DNA of 64,000 nucleotides. It comes from Austropuccinia psidii. Lineage: Eukaryota; Basidiomycota; Pucciniomycetes; Pucciniales; Sphaerophragmiaceae. The notes below the pieces were generated by a model. It was not told where the DNA came from, made no database searches, and was given only the letters and a program-made list of their open reading frames with translations. The stretch lies in NCBI GenBank assembly GCA_023105745.1, contig JALGQZ010000004.1, positions 62,613,112 to 62,677,111 on the forward strand, read 5' to 3'. Each line of letters begins with the position of its first letter. The stretch's first letter is position 1. A program made the position numbers and the translations under genes. Shown here piece by piece: positions 1 through 13,689 of the stretch.

Positions 1-3000
1 AAAAAGAGCTATTCACAAAAAATTCCCCCAAACCAAATTTCTTTTTCAAAAAAACTATTCCAAACCAATTTTATCAAATTTTTCCAAACCACTTTATTTA
101 TTTTTTCCCAAAGACCCAATTTTTTTCCTAAGAAACATGCCCCCAATACATCTTTGACCTCTTTCTAATTTACCAATAACACAAATTACCTTTTTTCCCT
201 CCCTTATTAAATCACTGAATATCTTTCACCAATTTTTTAGCAGCTTTGATATCTTTGTTCACTTTTTTTGATCTTTCAAAAAGTTCTTTCCTCATTCCAT
301 ATACCCCAAATTACCCCTTATCTCATTTTTTATACTTCTTGAGCTTTTTCCCTATAAATTTCTCCAACACCCCAATTAGGGTTAATTTCATACACTTGAT
401 CTTCTTTGAAAAATTTTTGATAGTTTTTCCACGGCACAGGTGTATGCTGTGTTCATCTTGAGGTCCAATATGACCCAAAATCAAATTGAAAGAGGTTTTG
501 ATAGGTCTGGGACCTCAAGTTTTCAAAAACCCTTCTCCAAAACCTTCACTCAAAGAAATATATGCTTTCCTTTTGGAATTTATGCAAGATAATATTCCAA
601 GAGTACCACTTTTATTCTCAAATTCATTATTCCACTGAAAATTTTATGAAATATCATGCTTTCAGAAAGCTATATGAGAAAGAGACATCCCATATTTCTC
701 AGATGTCTGAATCAATGCTAATGACAAGGAAAATTAAATCCCAATGATCCAGCCAGAGGAAGTCTAAAATTCCTGTAATTCTCCAATACATTAAAAACAA
801 GTAAAGAAAATAAAGAAAGAAAAATTTTCAGGAAGAAGACACATTTATTCTCTTATTGACCTTAACAAACAAGAAAATCTTGTGTGGTCCTCTCAAAGGG
901 GAAAGGAGAGGCGCATTACCTCATTTTTTTCAGTCACCCACTTCCCATAAAGCTCCTTCAAGCCTTTCCTCATTTGATTGTTATGGATTTTACCTATGAA
1001 ACCAAAAAGTACAAAATTCCACTTTTCCATAATATTGGATTCAGCTCAACAAGTAGGCCTTTTTCTGGGGCTTTTTGTTCTAAGAATAATAAATCTTAAT
1101 TCTCCTATACTTTAGTGTTTATCAAATAGGTACAGAAATTCCCCAAAAATACAAATATTGTTTTCCCTCCAGTAATTTCTATTGATAGGTATTTGACCTT
1201 GAAAAATTCTCTTCAAAAACTCTCCCCAGACTCGAAATTAATTTTATGAATTTGGCACATTAATAAAGATTTATCTTCCCAATTAATTAATAGAACTGGC
1301 CATGTGACTTATTTTGAGATATTATGGGACTTTTCAATCGAGTAAAAAAAAATTCACTTTTATTTAAATTAATTTGGTTATTAATGCATTTTCAATTTAT
1401 TTATGAGTTAATTTATGAATTCAATGGAAAAGGATCCAAAGAAAATGCCAAAGAACTTCAAAATCAAATCAAAAATTCTGAATTGGTTCAATATTTGGAA
1501 AAAACAGGCCTCATTTGAAGGAGTCTTACATTCCAGCATGGACCAAAAGCCATTGTAACCTGATGGTAGGCTCCACCTCAATAGTTAAAGGTTCCCATAA
1601 AATGGTTAATATTTGTATACAAAGGTCTACTGGTACTCTCATTGAAATTTTGAGATTGCTTAACATGGCTTTAAAGAAACATTTTATTTAAATAATGAAC
1701 AGAAGATCAAAGAAATAATTATACATGTCAAGAATTTCCCTCCTAATATCTGTTCACTCAATGTAAAAGTGTCTCATTATTCCCTTCGGATGGCCTTTGA
1801 ACTTTTTTGAACAGCTTTTCCATCCAATTAAAAATTCACCAATAGCTACAGTAATTTTCAAGGCATACCTTGCAAGCATATGATGAAAAATGCATTTTTT
1901 AAGCACCAAAGGCTCAATTTATCAGACTTTCATCCACAGTTGAATTTGAATTTACCTGTAAGGCTTTTTTTAATCAATTACTTATCTTTCTCACATTAAA
2001 TTACTTTATTTAGAATATTCTTCTCAGCATGACTATCAAGGTAATAATCAAAGTGTTGAGAAATAAAGGAATAATGAAGCACAAAAAGAATTTGGAATAT
2101 CTTGTGGAGGAAATCTTTTAAATAAAAATAGCATATAAAACTCCAATTATTCAATATTTTGAAGATATTTTAACTGTAAAGGTACCCTTCCATTGAAGCC
2201 CCAAGATTCAAGAGCACCAAGAACATTATAAATACCCACTTGAACTAAAAGATACCCATGGAATACCTTCAGCAGAAAAAAATAAAAACAAAAGAGCTCA
2301 AAAATTTCTTAAATTATTCAAATTTAAATCAAGAGAAGAGGAAGACCTTAATCCAAATTCAAAAGAACAAAAACTTAAATATAACAGTCAATTTCCCTTC
2401 CTACAATGATGGAAGTTTCAGAATCTGAAGATTATAAGGCTTCATTATCCAAATGAATTACCTCTTCAGAGTCCCTATCCTCAAAAACTGACTTGTATTA
2501 ATATTGAAAATCAGTATTCCCCTTCAGAAAGTCCATCAAATTTTCAAGAGAAGAATTAACTCACAAATAAAGTCCCACAAGAGCCTGTAACTACTCTTAA
2601 GATTTATCAGGAAAGTAATTCAACCTGTGATAATTTCCAAAGAAATTATCACACAATTGTTTAATTATTCAATATTTCTGTGACTTTTTAATTCATTTTA
2701 ATGAAGAATTTGTTTTGGTTATTTTGAGCTATTTGCATTATGTAAGTGGCTCAGAAGATTTGTCAAAATTATTTTTGAAATACACCTTCAGGCCCAACAA
2801 TGTCTAGGGTGATTGAAGCTGTGGTTATAGAACATTTTTCCATTAAATTTACAAGACATGGGATAAATGAGCTGATTCCAGAGATTACTTGGCTGAAGAA
2901 ATTATACAAAATAAAGACCTTGGTACCCTCATTAAATTATTATTTGCGAATATTTTAGTGGTATGAAGATTCTAACCAGGATCCAAAGAGCAAGTGGATG

Positions 3001-3073
3001 TCCACTCCTGATATGAGGGAGCCGATTGCAAATAAGTGTAAAATACCAGTTTTTTTGTCTTGCAGAGTCAAAT
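1..3073 (+). pseudogene. MULE transposase-OTU relic, 5' part
   Basis: This is a heavily decayed copy of the MULE gene found intact at 42499-39431. Matching pieces occur in order on the plus strand: the N-terminal zinc-finger region (about 440-520), a block ending in ISQMSESMLM (about 650-745), the first catalytic-Asp block reading VMDFTYETKKYKIPLFH (about 980-1030), the PAWTKSHCNL block (about 1535-1570) and the start of the OTU domain (about 2745-3073). Many stops and frameshifts are present and the sequence is strongly shifted to A/T. The 5' untranslated part of the element probably reaches the window edge, so the 5' terminus is not seen. The copy is interrupted at 3073 by a solo LTR and resumes at 4942. 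It cannot encode a working transposase. Confidence 0.8.
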
Positions 3074-4941
3074 TTCAAAATGTGTCTATAAAACTGTTGA
3101 TAATATTACTATTGATCAACAGTACTATTAATGTTCTTTTGAAATATAATAATAAAATTATTATAGCCACAATTGAATGAATAATTAATTAATTATTACC
3201 TTTACTTTTTATAAACTAATAGTGATTATAACAGTAAGAAGTCATTGTCTACAAGAATCAATTACAAGAAGTATTTAATAATAAAACTTCTTTATGAAAA
3301 CAATGAAATCATTTTGATATATAATTATATTTTTCAATAATAATTATAAATATAATTCTTAAGGAAAAGTAATACCAGAGAAAAACTTTAAGAATTAATT
3401 AAAACCACTCACTAATACTCCAATAAAACCTTGAAAGGAATTGGTAGTAAGATTTAACAGATAAATTGTGGATTTAAAGGATCAAAATTGATTTATAACA
3501 GTATCACAGAAGATTATAGTTTATTTCTATTATCTCATGTCTTTCTGATTGATTCTGAAATATCAAAAAACTTAAGAAAAGATTTCAACTAATACTTACT
3601 TTTTGGCAATAAAGGTATAATTGGATAAAAAATGATTTTGAAAAAAACAGCAAGAGGAGGTCTCTTTTGAGTCAACAACATCTCACAGAGGAACACCATG
3701 GATAAAACTGAAAAACCAGTGGGTGAGGAAGCAAGAATTCTTTTTGTATTATTGATTACATCATCTGTTGTCACATAAGATTATCATAATTACTTAATTA
3801 AGGCTTTTACATGACTACCACCCCATTTATGGTTAGGAATAAAAGGAGTAATAGATGTAAATATTATTTTATTCAAAATTAAAAATCAATTTCTCAAAGT
3901 TATGAAGTTTATTAAAAATTCCATCACAGGTTGTATTTTCTGCAAATTTTGGAAGATTCAGTGTTGCACATGGAATCATCAAAAATGCACCATAGGTGAG
4001 GCTATTAGTTTTACTTGTTAAGCCATATTTATCTTTTGTTTCCTTTTAAATCATACCATTCTCCATTTTTTCTGAACATTTTGGAAATATTAATGTAGAA
4101 TTGTATTTTTAATTATTTTTTGAAGTTTCTACCTTATTTCTACGCATAATTGCAAATAGCACAGTATAGCAGCTTGGTATGAGGTAAATAAATGGATACT
4201 AGTCCAAAAAAGGGTTTATCCATGGAAAAAAATTAAGAATCGACATGGTTACAGGATTCCAAGCTTCTCTTTACTTCCTTTTCATATCAAAATAGCAGCT
4301 TTGCAATTTTCTCATGATTTAATAAGATTTTAACTTGGTAACCAAGTTCCCAAAAGGTTTTAGTATACTAATCGGGACATGATCAGCCATGAATCCAATA
4401 TTTAGAGCTATCCACACCTTGGAGACCTCAGAAGCTGGGTAACCTAGCTCTGTTTGATGTCTTTTGTCCCCCCCTAGCTATTTTCATGTCAAAAATAGTA
4501 GTTCAGGATTCAAGACTGATATCCACTATGGGTGTACCAAAGATTCATGTAAGAATAATGTATTTTTAAGCTCCACAAACATGAATAACACTCATCTTAG
4601 TGTATATGTAACATGGGATTTCTCACATTCCCATAACTTTGGCCTAAGATTGAGAAAAACAAAAACATTCACATTTTTTTATGTGGTATTGATGATGTGG
4701 TATTGAAGTATTTTGAATATTACCACCTCATAGGGTTAATTTAAGTTTATTCACTCTATGGAGCTACCCTAAATGAATTTATGTGTAGAATCAAAATCTG
4801 GACTTAAATCCACAGGTTTACTCACCCAAAAATGATGAATTTTGGATATATGCATGAGTTATGGGTTATGCATAGTTAAGAGTTTATTTTGATATTAATT
4901 GTAGCCTATTTGGGTATGTGAAATATAACTCAAGGCTCACA
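3074..4941 (-). mobile_element. Old solo LTR, Gypsy1-like family, nested in MULE relic
   Basis: The segment aligns along its length with the LTRs of Gypsy1 (16375-18538). At the start both share a block around TCTAT.AAACT.TTGATAAT. In the middle both share a block containing CAAAACTGAAAAACC or a close variant. At the end both have a GGGTATGT...AGGCTCACA terminus. The flanks are CAAAT (3069-3073) and CCAAT (4942-4946), a 4/5-matching candidate target duplication. The boundaries are confirmed independently because MULE OTU coding homology stops at about 3073 and resumes at 4942. No internal retroelement sequence is present, so this is a solo LTR left by LTR-LTR recombination. It is much more diverged than the other LTRs in the window. 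Confidence 0.75.
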
Positions 4942-5220
4942 CCAATATTTCCCCTTTTTTACTGATTTATTTCCTCCAAATCTACAATTAAACCATTTCT
5001 GTATGGTTTTTGGGTAGATTTTCTGGATTTTCTCCCTTGGAAGTCATCATTTCTGAAGTTTTCCCTGTCCCCCATTATATTGAATGGAGAAGTTCATTCT
5101 CAAAAACAGTCCCTTGGGTGTGTAGATACATTTAAAAAGCACATAATGCTATATCTTTCCAAAATTCCTCCTCATTTTCAGAAAAGAAAACTATTTTGGA
5201 GGTTATTAAGATTTAAATTA
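4942..5220 (+). pseudogene. MULE-OTU relic, 3' part
   Basis: This continues the relic after the solo LTR. The sequence follows the last exon of the intact MULE from the region around its catalytic His to its stop. Shared strings include CATCATTTCTGAAGTTT, AGTTCATTCTCAAAAACA and CTATTTTGGAGGTT. Reading frames are broken. The 3' non-coding part and terminal inverted repeat of the relic should lie further right, by analogy about 760 bp past the stop, but I could not recognise them in the A/T-rich sequence after 5220. Confidence 0.75.
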
Positions 5221-7198
5221 TTATTCCTTTTCTGAAATACAGCTTATGCAATTTATCCCCCTTCTAACTCTTATTTATTTCTTGAACCCCCCAAGTCAGA
5301 TTTTTCTTAAAAAATATTTCATTTTTTGTACTCAAATAAAATCATATTTGAAACATTCAAAAACAAACTTTTAGGAAAAAAATACCTTTTTGATCCTTCA
5401 CTTATTCCACCCAAAACAGAAAATTTTAAAAATATGGGATTCTAGTTTATATTTCTCAAGATTTACCCCTTCTTTTTTTTAAGAAAAAAATCACAAAAAA
5501 ACATTGAAATTTGTAATTGAAAGCTTTTTTTAATTGGTTTTGTAAAAAAAAAGGAAAAAAGGTTGTACATTTTTTCCAAATTGCCCAAATTGGGGAAATT
5601 GAGAAAAATTAAAAATTAAAAAAAAATTGTAAAAAAGAATGGGAATCTTAAGAAAATCTCCAAAAGTGGTTTTATTTTGTAATATTTTAAAATATAATTA
5701 CAATTAATCTCAAAAAAAATCCTCACCAGGATTTCTACAAGAAAATTTATTTTATCTCTATTACTAAAACTTTCCTTTGAGTTTCCAAATCTAGTAACCT
5801 AATACTTCTACCAAAGAAATTGAATTTCTGTGAAATTTTTTTGATATTTCTGCTTTTACCCAATCTAAATGTATTTTTATCATAAGTTTCTTTTGATACA
5901 TTTATTTTTCCTCTTTCAATATTTTCAAACAAAAATCTCATCACCCCTCATCAATAAACAATGGATTAAAATTTGGAACTTGATCTTTTTTCAGGAGATG
6001 AATACTCCTCATCAAGAATCTCAATAAATTCTGGTTATTTTGTTTCAAAAATTACTTGTATGTGTTTTTTCAGTTGAGTTTCAGTTAGGGTTCTCTAATA
6101 TTTAACTGTGTTAATTTTCATTTGAATTCAAATTTCCAAGATAGAAACAAATAGAGTTAATCAGAAAACTGCAATGATTGTCAGGCTTAGTCTATGAAGA
6201 AGTAGTAATAAATGTATTTACAACTTGTACTGTGACTGTGACATGGATTATTAATGTTAAAAAATGTTTTATATAATCGTGTAAGGGGTTTACTATTATG
6301 GGATATTGGTGGTGAGCACTGCTGAAAGCCCTGGGTGCAGTCTTACCAGTTGGATTACTATAATAGGAGCACTTATATGTAGGATTTAAAGTATACCTGT
6401 TTATTTTCCAAGATTATATCTGTTTTTTCAAGTTGTACTATGTAGGAATTTAGAAGCAGGATGGGGATTCCTTTTCTGGGAGAGGAAAGGCCTCCTTTTA
6501 TCCTGAAATGTTGTGGAAAGGTTATCTATACTATCCAGGTAGAGGAAGTAAAGATTTTTCACTTCAGAGTACTGGATTTTGGCTTGCACAAGGCCTGTAT
6601 GCTCTGTATTGGGCTCATACGTGGTTTTGAAGCCACATCTGGGCAGTTTTCCCCAATACAGGGTGAGGATTTTTATCTGGGGACCACACAGCCCTCTTCT
6701 GATGTGTATGACGTGTAGAAGGCTGTACAGAACCTGTATAGGACCCCAGTATTGAATAAAATATGAGTTATCCAATTATAAAAAATCTTCTTTGTCTATT
6801 TGACACCTCATAATCATAGTTATGGGATAGTATCCCACAATAAGGGTGTATTGGTCAATATGTGGGATTTTAATCTTGAAACTGCTATAAATTTGTCAGT
6901 TTTTAAGATATGGAGCTCAAAGTTGGTTCATTGTATATCCCTGGATGGGATATACACAATTGTATCTCATTTGGTACGGATAAGATTAAATAAGGCAAAG
7001 TTATGCCATCTTCAATTTTTGTTATCCAGATATATGATTTTCTCAAAATCTGTATGGAAATTGTTTCCCCCATACCTTTTGTTCTAGATACGATATGGGG
7101 AAATGGATGGAACCATCAGATAGCCCTGTTTTTTTCTCTTTTCAGAATGACACCACTTTAGGTATCTTACACTAAGACTGTAGAAGTTAGATGAGAGG
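5221..7198. other. Spacer without recognised gene
   Basis: A/T-rich sequence with no convincing gene. The first part (to about 5950) is probably the decayed 3' non-coding end of the MULE relic. A somewhat more GC-rich block at about 6420-6760 carries overlapping ORFs on both strands (115 codons minus, 85 codons plus) with no motif I recognise. The stretch from 6800 to 7090 holds a 95-codon plus-strand ORF, also unrecognised. The right edge is the insertion point of the next solo LTR. Confidence 0.5.
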
Positions 7199-9006
7199 TG
7201 TAAGGTGTGGATATGAAACTTTGATTAAAAATCAAGTACTTTTCCTGTCCTCAAAATTTGTATAAGGTAAAAATCAATTAAAAATAGTATGGAATATTAT
7301 TTTTAAGAGAAAACACGCCAATTTTATTGTTTATAACTTTATTAGTATAAAACAATAATATTATAAAAATTTATTGTTTTACCAACAATAAAAATTTATC
7401 CAAAAAATACTCTACAAGAGATATTTTAAGGCTACAAAAGAAATTTCTTCAAGAGCAATTTCAATTGGAATTAATTGAGCAAAGAACTGCAAGCAATTAA
7501 TTAAAGAACAAAGTCTTTAAAAAGAATATTAAAGAGAAAAACACGCCCAAAAGTGACCAGAGTGAATTTGGAAACAAAGTGACAAAGTTAACAGTGATGA
7601 AAGATGCTTTAATTCACTTTTGGGGTGGTTCAGGGGTAAAAATGATTATAATGATTTTTTTCACGTGGTAAAAAGTATTAAAATGATTTAAAAATGGTGG
7701 TTGGAATCTTTGATTGATTGGTTTAACAGTGTTTAAACTAATTAATAAAAGGAAAAGATTCTAACATGAAGAGAAAAGTGGGGCAAAGAAGACATTCTTT
7801 TATAGCCATCAATTCTCTTACTCCAAAAGTAAATTTTACTCTTGTCAGTCGTGAAAAACAGTCTTACAACAGAAAAGCCAATTATGGCATCATTGAACCC
7901 TGGTTTAGACCAAAAAGGGCTGGTTTAAGCCATTTTTAGCCATTTTAGACCCTTAAATCAGCCATTACTATAGAAATACCAGGCCTAGAGCCTTCAAAAC
8001 ACGTCTGAATGCGTGTAAGAGGCGTAGAAACCAGTTAAAACTGTTTTTACTATTATTGTTTTTATCTTAAGGGTAGTTTTACCCTCTTGGCAACAGCTAA
8101 AACTACCCCAGTTGGTATCAAAACCTCATCATCAATTGAGTCCACAGACCCTGTAACTCAATTCCAGGCCAAAAGTGATAAACTTTTGCGTGAATTTTGA
8201 CATCCCACGCCTGTCAGCAAGGATTTTGGGGGTCTAGCTCCCCCTTAGAGCTGGAGTTCCTTTTCCCCCCCAAATTTAATCTTTCCAATTTATTTTTCCT
8301 TTAATTCCTCATCATGTATTATACTTATAATTTACATATGTAATTCAATTCAATTGTACAGTACAATACAGTAATAATTGACACCTCATATGTAAATCAA
8401 AGTTCACTTATGTAATACACGCGCACATTTTGACATTTCAATTGAATTCAATTGAAAATACTTCAATTCCTCATAACTTCTAAACTAAACACAACACCTC
8501 AATTTTAACACAAAAATTGATGGTTAACACCACATGTGGTGTGAATTAAATTAAGGTTTTGAGGATTTTCAACTTTTGTATTGAAAATACTAAAAACTTA
8601 ATTTAAGCTTATTTAGAGTTGAGTTACAAGAATTTCACTCAGAGGTGACCCCACCTGATTTTTTATGAGGAATCCAATGGTGAAATAATTTTTATGTGTT
8701 TATTTATTGAATAAAAAGTTATAATAATTTTTATTTAACTTTTTTCCAAATTTATTTATGTTTTCACAATTTTGTTAAAATTTTATTTTTACTTAATTTT
8801 TTCAAGTATAAATGTAATTTTATACTTACAGAATTTAATGTATTTTTATTTTTAAATTGTAATTAATTTTTTATTTTTAATATAATTTTATATTTATATT
8901 TTGATTTTGATTTTAATAATATAACTAAATTCATTTTATTTATATTAATATGTTATTTTTGTATTTGTGGTCTTTTGGGTATATGAAATTACCTCTAAGG
9001 CTCACA
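7199..9006 (-). mobile_element. Solo LTR (minus orientation), TSD AGAGG
   Basis: The 1808-bp segment begins TGTAAGG and ends GGCTCACA, so on the minus strand it runs TGTGAGCC...CCTTACA with the expected TG...CA ends. AGAGG flanks it at 7194-7198 and 9007-9011, a perfect 5-bp target duplication. It is nearly the reverse complement of 11725-13547. Its ends are related to those of the Gypsy1 LTRs but the body differs, so it is a related subfamily. No internal element sequence is adjacent. An ORF at 7766-7940 (also present in the other copy) is LTR sequence, not a gene. Confidence 0.9.
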
Positions 9007-9011
9007 AGAGG

Positions 9012-11719
9012 TGACTATCTTATTCACCCTCATTTGACCTCATTTTGGTCCTAACTTCTGTAGTTTTGGTGCTAGCTCAATTTGGCTAATACCATTAGAT
9101 ATCCCTAATTGGTAGTGTCAATTTAAATACCCATTTTATGGGGTTCAGCCTCTTTCCCTGGTTTTTAGATGAGAGGTGAAAATTAAGGTTTATGCTCAGC
9201 AACTGCTTTGAGCTTGAATAACTTTGTTATTATTTGTCCTATGATTATGGGACTTGCATATTTGGAAAGGGGTTAGTTTCCTCTTTCTTTTGATACCTTT
9301 TGAGATGATTTGGCTCAGCTCCATGTTTTGGTGGTGTCTTTCTCTACCATTGGTTTATGGTATTTGGCTTTCATGCTTGTGCTCTGGTTTTGAGTCACAG
9401 GCTGACCATGATGTAGAAGTTAGAAATATAAAAAAATCATGGATTTCAGTCTAATAGAACCAAATAACTGGAACCGAGCAAACCAGCAGCACCTTGTGGG
9501 AAGGTGTACTAAAAAGCTTTAAGAAGGGAAATTCCCATATTAAAAAAACATCAGTCATTCTCAAGAATTGCTAGGGCTCCCTTTGACATTCTGTCAAAAA
9601 ATTTAGTTCATGTGTTCATAAAATTCAGAGAATGAACCAAAGTAGGGTGACTTTTCAGTAATAACTTTCAAAAGCAACAAATTTATATTCTGAGGTTTAA
9701 AAAAGTCCCTTTTTCAATAAGTCAGAATACAATATACTATTTAAGGAACCTAAATGGAATAATTTTACTTTCTTAGAAACCTCACATTCTAGCACAAGGA
9801 AAAAGGAGGTAATCCAATATTTATTAGATTTTTCAACTCCAGTTGAATCTGATACATCACAACCCATAAGCCAATAGAAAAGGAGGATTATGATTTCTGA
9901 GTCCAAAGGAAATTTAAACAAAATTACAATTGAATCCCAAAAACTTAGAAAAACAAATTGAATACCTGGCTGAGAAAAGTTCAGCATGCAAAACTATTCC
10001 TGAAGATTTCATTATTAGTAAAGACATAGAAAAAATTGATTGGAAGCAAGTTGATTATTAAAAGATGGAGAATGATTAAGGACTTGATAAAGAAAGTGAC
10101 GATTCATAAAGACTCATAAAGGGTGAGGCCACAAAGGAAATTTATGTTTTAAACCTGTTTATCCTGATGAAGTTTTTGGGTTTGTAATTTATTAGTTCTA
10201 ATGAGTGATTTTAGACCAAATCAAAGATCTATTCATTATTATTTTGAAAAAAAAACACTCTAATTTAAATAAAACTTTTTGTTAAAAGTTTTTAAATCAA
10301 GTTTTTTTTGATTTTCAAATCTTTTTAAAAAAAAATACTTTTGATGGAAACCATTCTTGTAATAAAGCTTTTTCAATTATAAAATCATTGAATTTTTTAG
10401 TAAAAAACAATCTTTTTAAATAATCTCAATGAGAAAATTACAATAACTTGTGATTGAAATATTATTAAATTTGTTTAAATCCTTTTTTTATATAAAAAAA
10501 TGATTTTTTAAAGCCTCAAAAGCTTCAATGAAGATAGTTTATTATTCTTTCAAAAAAAATGATTATCAATGTCAATTTTTTGATATTCAGAGCTGACATA
10601 AATCTTATCACTTATAATATAAACTGTAACTCCAATAATAAATATCCTAGAATTTTAATAATGAAAATAATAAGGGGTTTCAAAGTCAACAAATCCTGCA
10701 TTAAAATAATGGGGGACTTGACTTTCAAATACCAACACTAAATCTTGGGTTTTTCATGTGTAGCTCATATGGCATTTTAACTGAGTCCCCTTTCATTTTC
10801 ACCAAATCCCATGCATCTGGGATTTCAGTTGGAACCCTAACCCAAATGAGTATTCACAATTCACAACTGTGCAACATATTCTTCCAAACTCCATTTTTGA
10901 CAATCTGACCAAAAATCTTACAATCCATTTATATTTCTTAATCCATTTAATAATTCCTTGTTCAAAAGAAATACACATCAATTCATATATGAAGATCACC
11001 TCCAGCCTTCCTCATCCATACTGATTATTTAACCATAATTAATTGTCTTTCAATAAAATCCAATTTCAAGGCATGTTTTAGTACTGGTGGTTTGACACCA
11101 ACTGGGAGGCCACCTTTATCAAAGCAGAATGTGTTTCAGCTTATTCCCATTGAGTTCAACAAAAAAACACAACATAGCCTAAACCTTAGCTCAAGCAGAA
11201 TCCAAGATTGATGGCAAACAGATAAAAAGAAGTATATGGAAGCAAGAAAGATTGAAAATTCAACTGGGGTTGGACTAACAAAATAAGATGAGAGTAAAGT
11301 AATCAAATAAATGAGTGAAAATCTTCAAATTATGTGTCCTTGATATGCTGAAATGGATACACTCTTTTTCCACAAGCCCAATGTCACTCCTATTGAAATC
11401 TATTTTTTGAAATAAAAAGAGATATTAAATGATGATGATGATTATTATGATCTTTTGCTTAAAAAGGTAAGCTATTGTCACTTTTCATTTTCACGGTAGA
11501 TAATTGAAGCTCTTTGAATTTTAAAGGAGAATATCTGTTTGGAATCACCTCTCAATGTGGATCCTTTGCTTAATAATGATGGTGACTTAGTTCAAGAAGA
11601 AAACCTTCAACATGAATCGTTAAGTATGTTTAAGCCTGATATTTATAAAATCCATTGTTTATTATTTCTCCTTTAACCAGAAAATTAAATCCACAATTCA
11701 TTCAGCACAAAAGCATAAT
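9012..11719. other. Relic or intergenic DNA, no recognised gene
   Basis: A/T-rich sequence between two solo LTRs. Short coding-like runs with many stops occur, for example on the plus strand near 9950-10080 (peptide fragment DIEKIDWKQVDY), but I cannot assign them. ORFs at 9254-9454 (+), 9697-9987 (-) and 10799-10999 (-) lack recognisable motifs or supporting context. Confidence 0.4.
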
Positions 11720-11724
11720 CAAGC

Positions 11725-13547
11725 TGTGAGCCATAGAGGTAATTTCATATACCCAAAAGACCACAAATACAAAATTAACATATAAATATAAATAAAATAG
11801 ATTTATTTATATTATTAAAATAAAAATCAAAATATAAATATAAAATTATATTCAAAATTAAAAAATTAATTACAATTTAAAAATAAAATTATATTAAATT
11901 TTGAAATTAGAAAATTACATTTATACTTGAAAAAATTAAGTAAAAATGAATTTTTTAACAAAATTGTAAAAAGATAAATAAATTTGGAAAAAAGTTAAAT
12001 AAAAATTATTATAACTTTTTATCCAATACATAAACATATGAAAATTATTTCACCATTGGATTCCTCATAAAAAATCAGGTGGGGTCACCTCTGAGTGGAA
12101 TTTTGTTACTCAACTCTAAATAAGCTTAAATTAAGTTTTTAGTATTTTAAATACAAAAGTTGAGACTCCTCAAAAGTTTAATTTAATTCACACCACATGT
12201 GGTGTTAACCATCAATTTTTGTGTTAAAATTGAGGTGTTGTGTTTAGTTTAGAAGTTATGAGGAATTGACATATTTTCAATTGAATTCAATTGAAATGTC
12301 AAAATGTGCACGTGTATCACATAAGTGAACTTTGATTTACATATGAGGTATCAATTATTACTGTATTTTACTGTACAATTCAATTGAATAACATATGTAA
12401 ATTACAAGTATAATACATGATGAGGAATTAAAGGAAAAAATAAATTGGAAAGATTAAAATTGGGGGGAAGGAATTCTAGCTCTAAGGGGGAGCCAGACCC
12501 CCAAATTCCTTGCTGACAGGCATGTGGTGTCAAAATTCACGCAAAGGTTCATCACTTTTGGCCTGGAATTGAGTTAAAGGGTCTGTGGACTCAATTGATG
12601 ATGAGGTTTTGATACCACCTGGGGTAGTTTTAGCTGTTGCCAAGAGGGTAAAACTACCCTTAAGATAAAAACAATAATAGTAAAAACAGTTTTAACTGGT
12701 TTGTACGTCTCTTACACACATTCTGACGTGTTTTGAAGTCTCTAGACCAGGTATTGCTATAGTAATGGCTGATTTAAGGGTCTAAAATGGCTAAAAATGG
12801 CTTAAACCAGCCCTTTTTGCTCTAAACCAGGGTTCAATGATGCCATAATTGGCTTTTCTGTTGTCAGACTGTTTTTCACGACTGACAAGAGTAAATTTTA
12901 CTTTTGGAGTAATAAAATTGATGGCTATAAAAGAATGTCTTCTTTGCCCCACTTTTCTCTTCATGTTAGAATCTTTTCCTTTTATAATTAGTTTAAACAT
13001 TGTTAAACTAATCAATAAAAGATTCCAACCACCTTTCTTAAATCATTTTAAACCTTTTAACCACGTGGAAAAATAATTATAATCATTGTTTGTAACTCTT
13101 GTAATCATTTTTACCCCTGAACCACCCCAAAAGTGAATTAAAGCATCTTTCATCACTGTAAACTTTGTCACTTTGTTTCCAAATTCACTCTGGTCACTTT
13201 TGGGCATGTTTTCTCTTTAATATACTTTTTTAAGACTCTTTTCTTTAATTAATAGCTTGAAGTTCTTTGCTCAATTAATTCCAATTGAAATTTCTCTTGA
13301 AGAAATTTCTTTTGTAGCCTTAAATATCTCTTGTAGAGTATTTTTGGATAAATTTTTATTGTTGGTAAAACAATAAATCTTTATAATATTATTTTTTATA
13401 CTCATAAAGCTATAAACAATAAATTTGGCGTGTTTTCTCTGAAAAATAATATTTCTTACTATTTTTAATTGATTTTTACCTTATACAAATTTTGAGGACA
13501 GGAAAAGTACTTGATTTTTAATCAAAGCTTCATATCAACACCTTACC
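11725..13547 (+). mobile_element. Solo LTR (plus orientation), TSD CAAGC
   Basis: The 1823-bp segment begins TGTGAGCC and ends CCTTACC, the last base apparently mutated from A. CAAGC occurs at 11720-11724 and 13548-13552 as a perfect 5-bp target duplication. The body is the reverse complement of the solo LTR at 7199-9006; for example both carry the block around GACTGACAAGAGTAAATTTT. Each copy has a different target duplication, so they are independent insertions of one family rather than two arms of one element. Confidence 0.88.
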
Positions 13548-13689
13548 CAAGCATTGACACCCAACTTTAATGACAATAATTGATCTAGGAAAAGGTAAAT
13601 GGATATGTTTGCACCTACATATGTTAATTTGCTTGAATCATGGCAAAAGGGTATTTCTTGAATTTATGGCTACTCTAATAAATCCTACT

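Noticed and set aside
7199..13547. One large foldback transposon with 1.8-kb terminal inverted repeats
   Set aside because: Each arm has LTR-type TG...CA-like ends and its own different 5-bp target duplication, so they are two separate solo LTRs.
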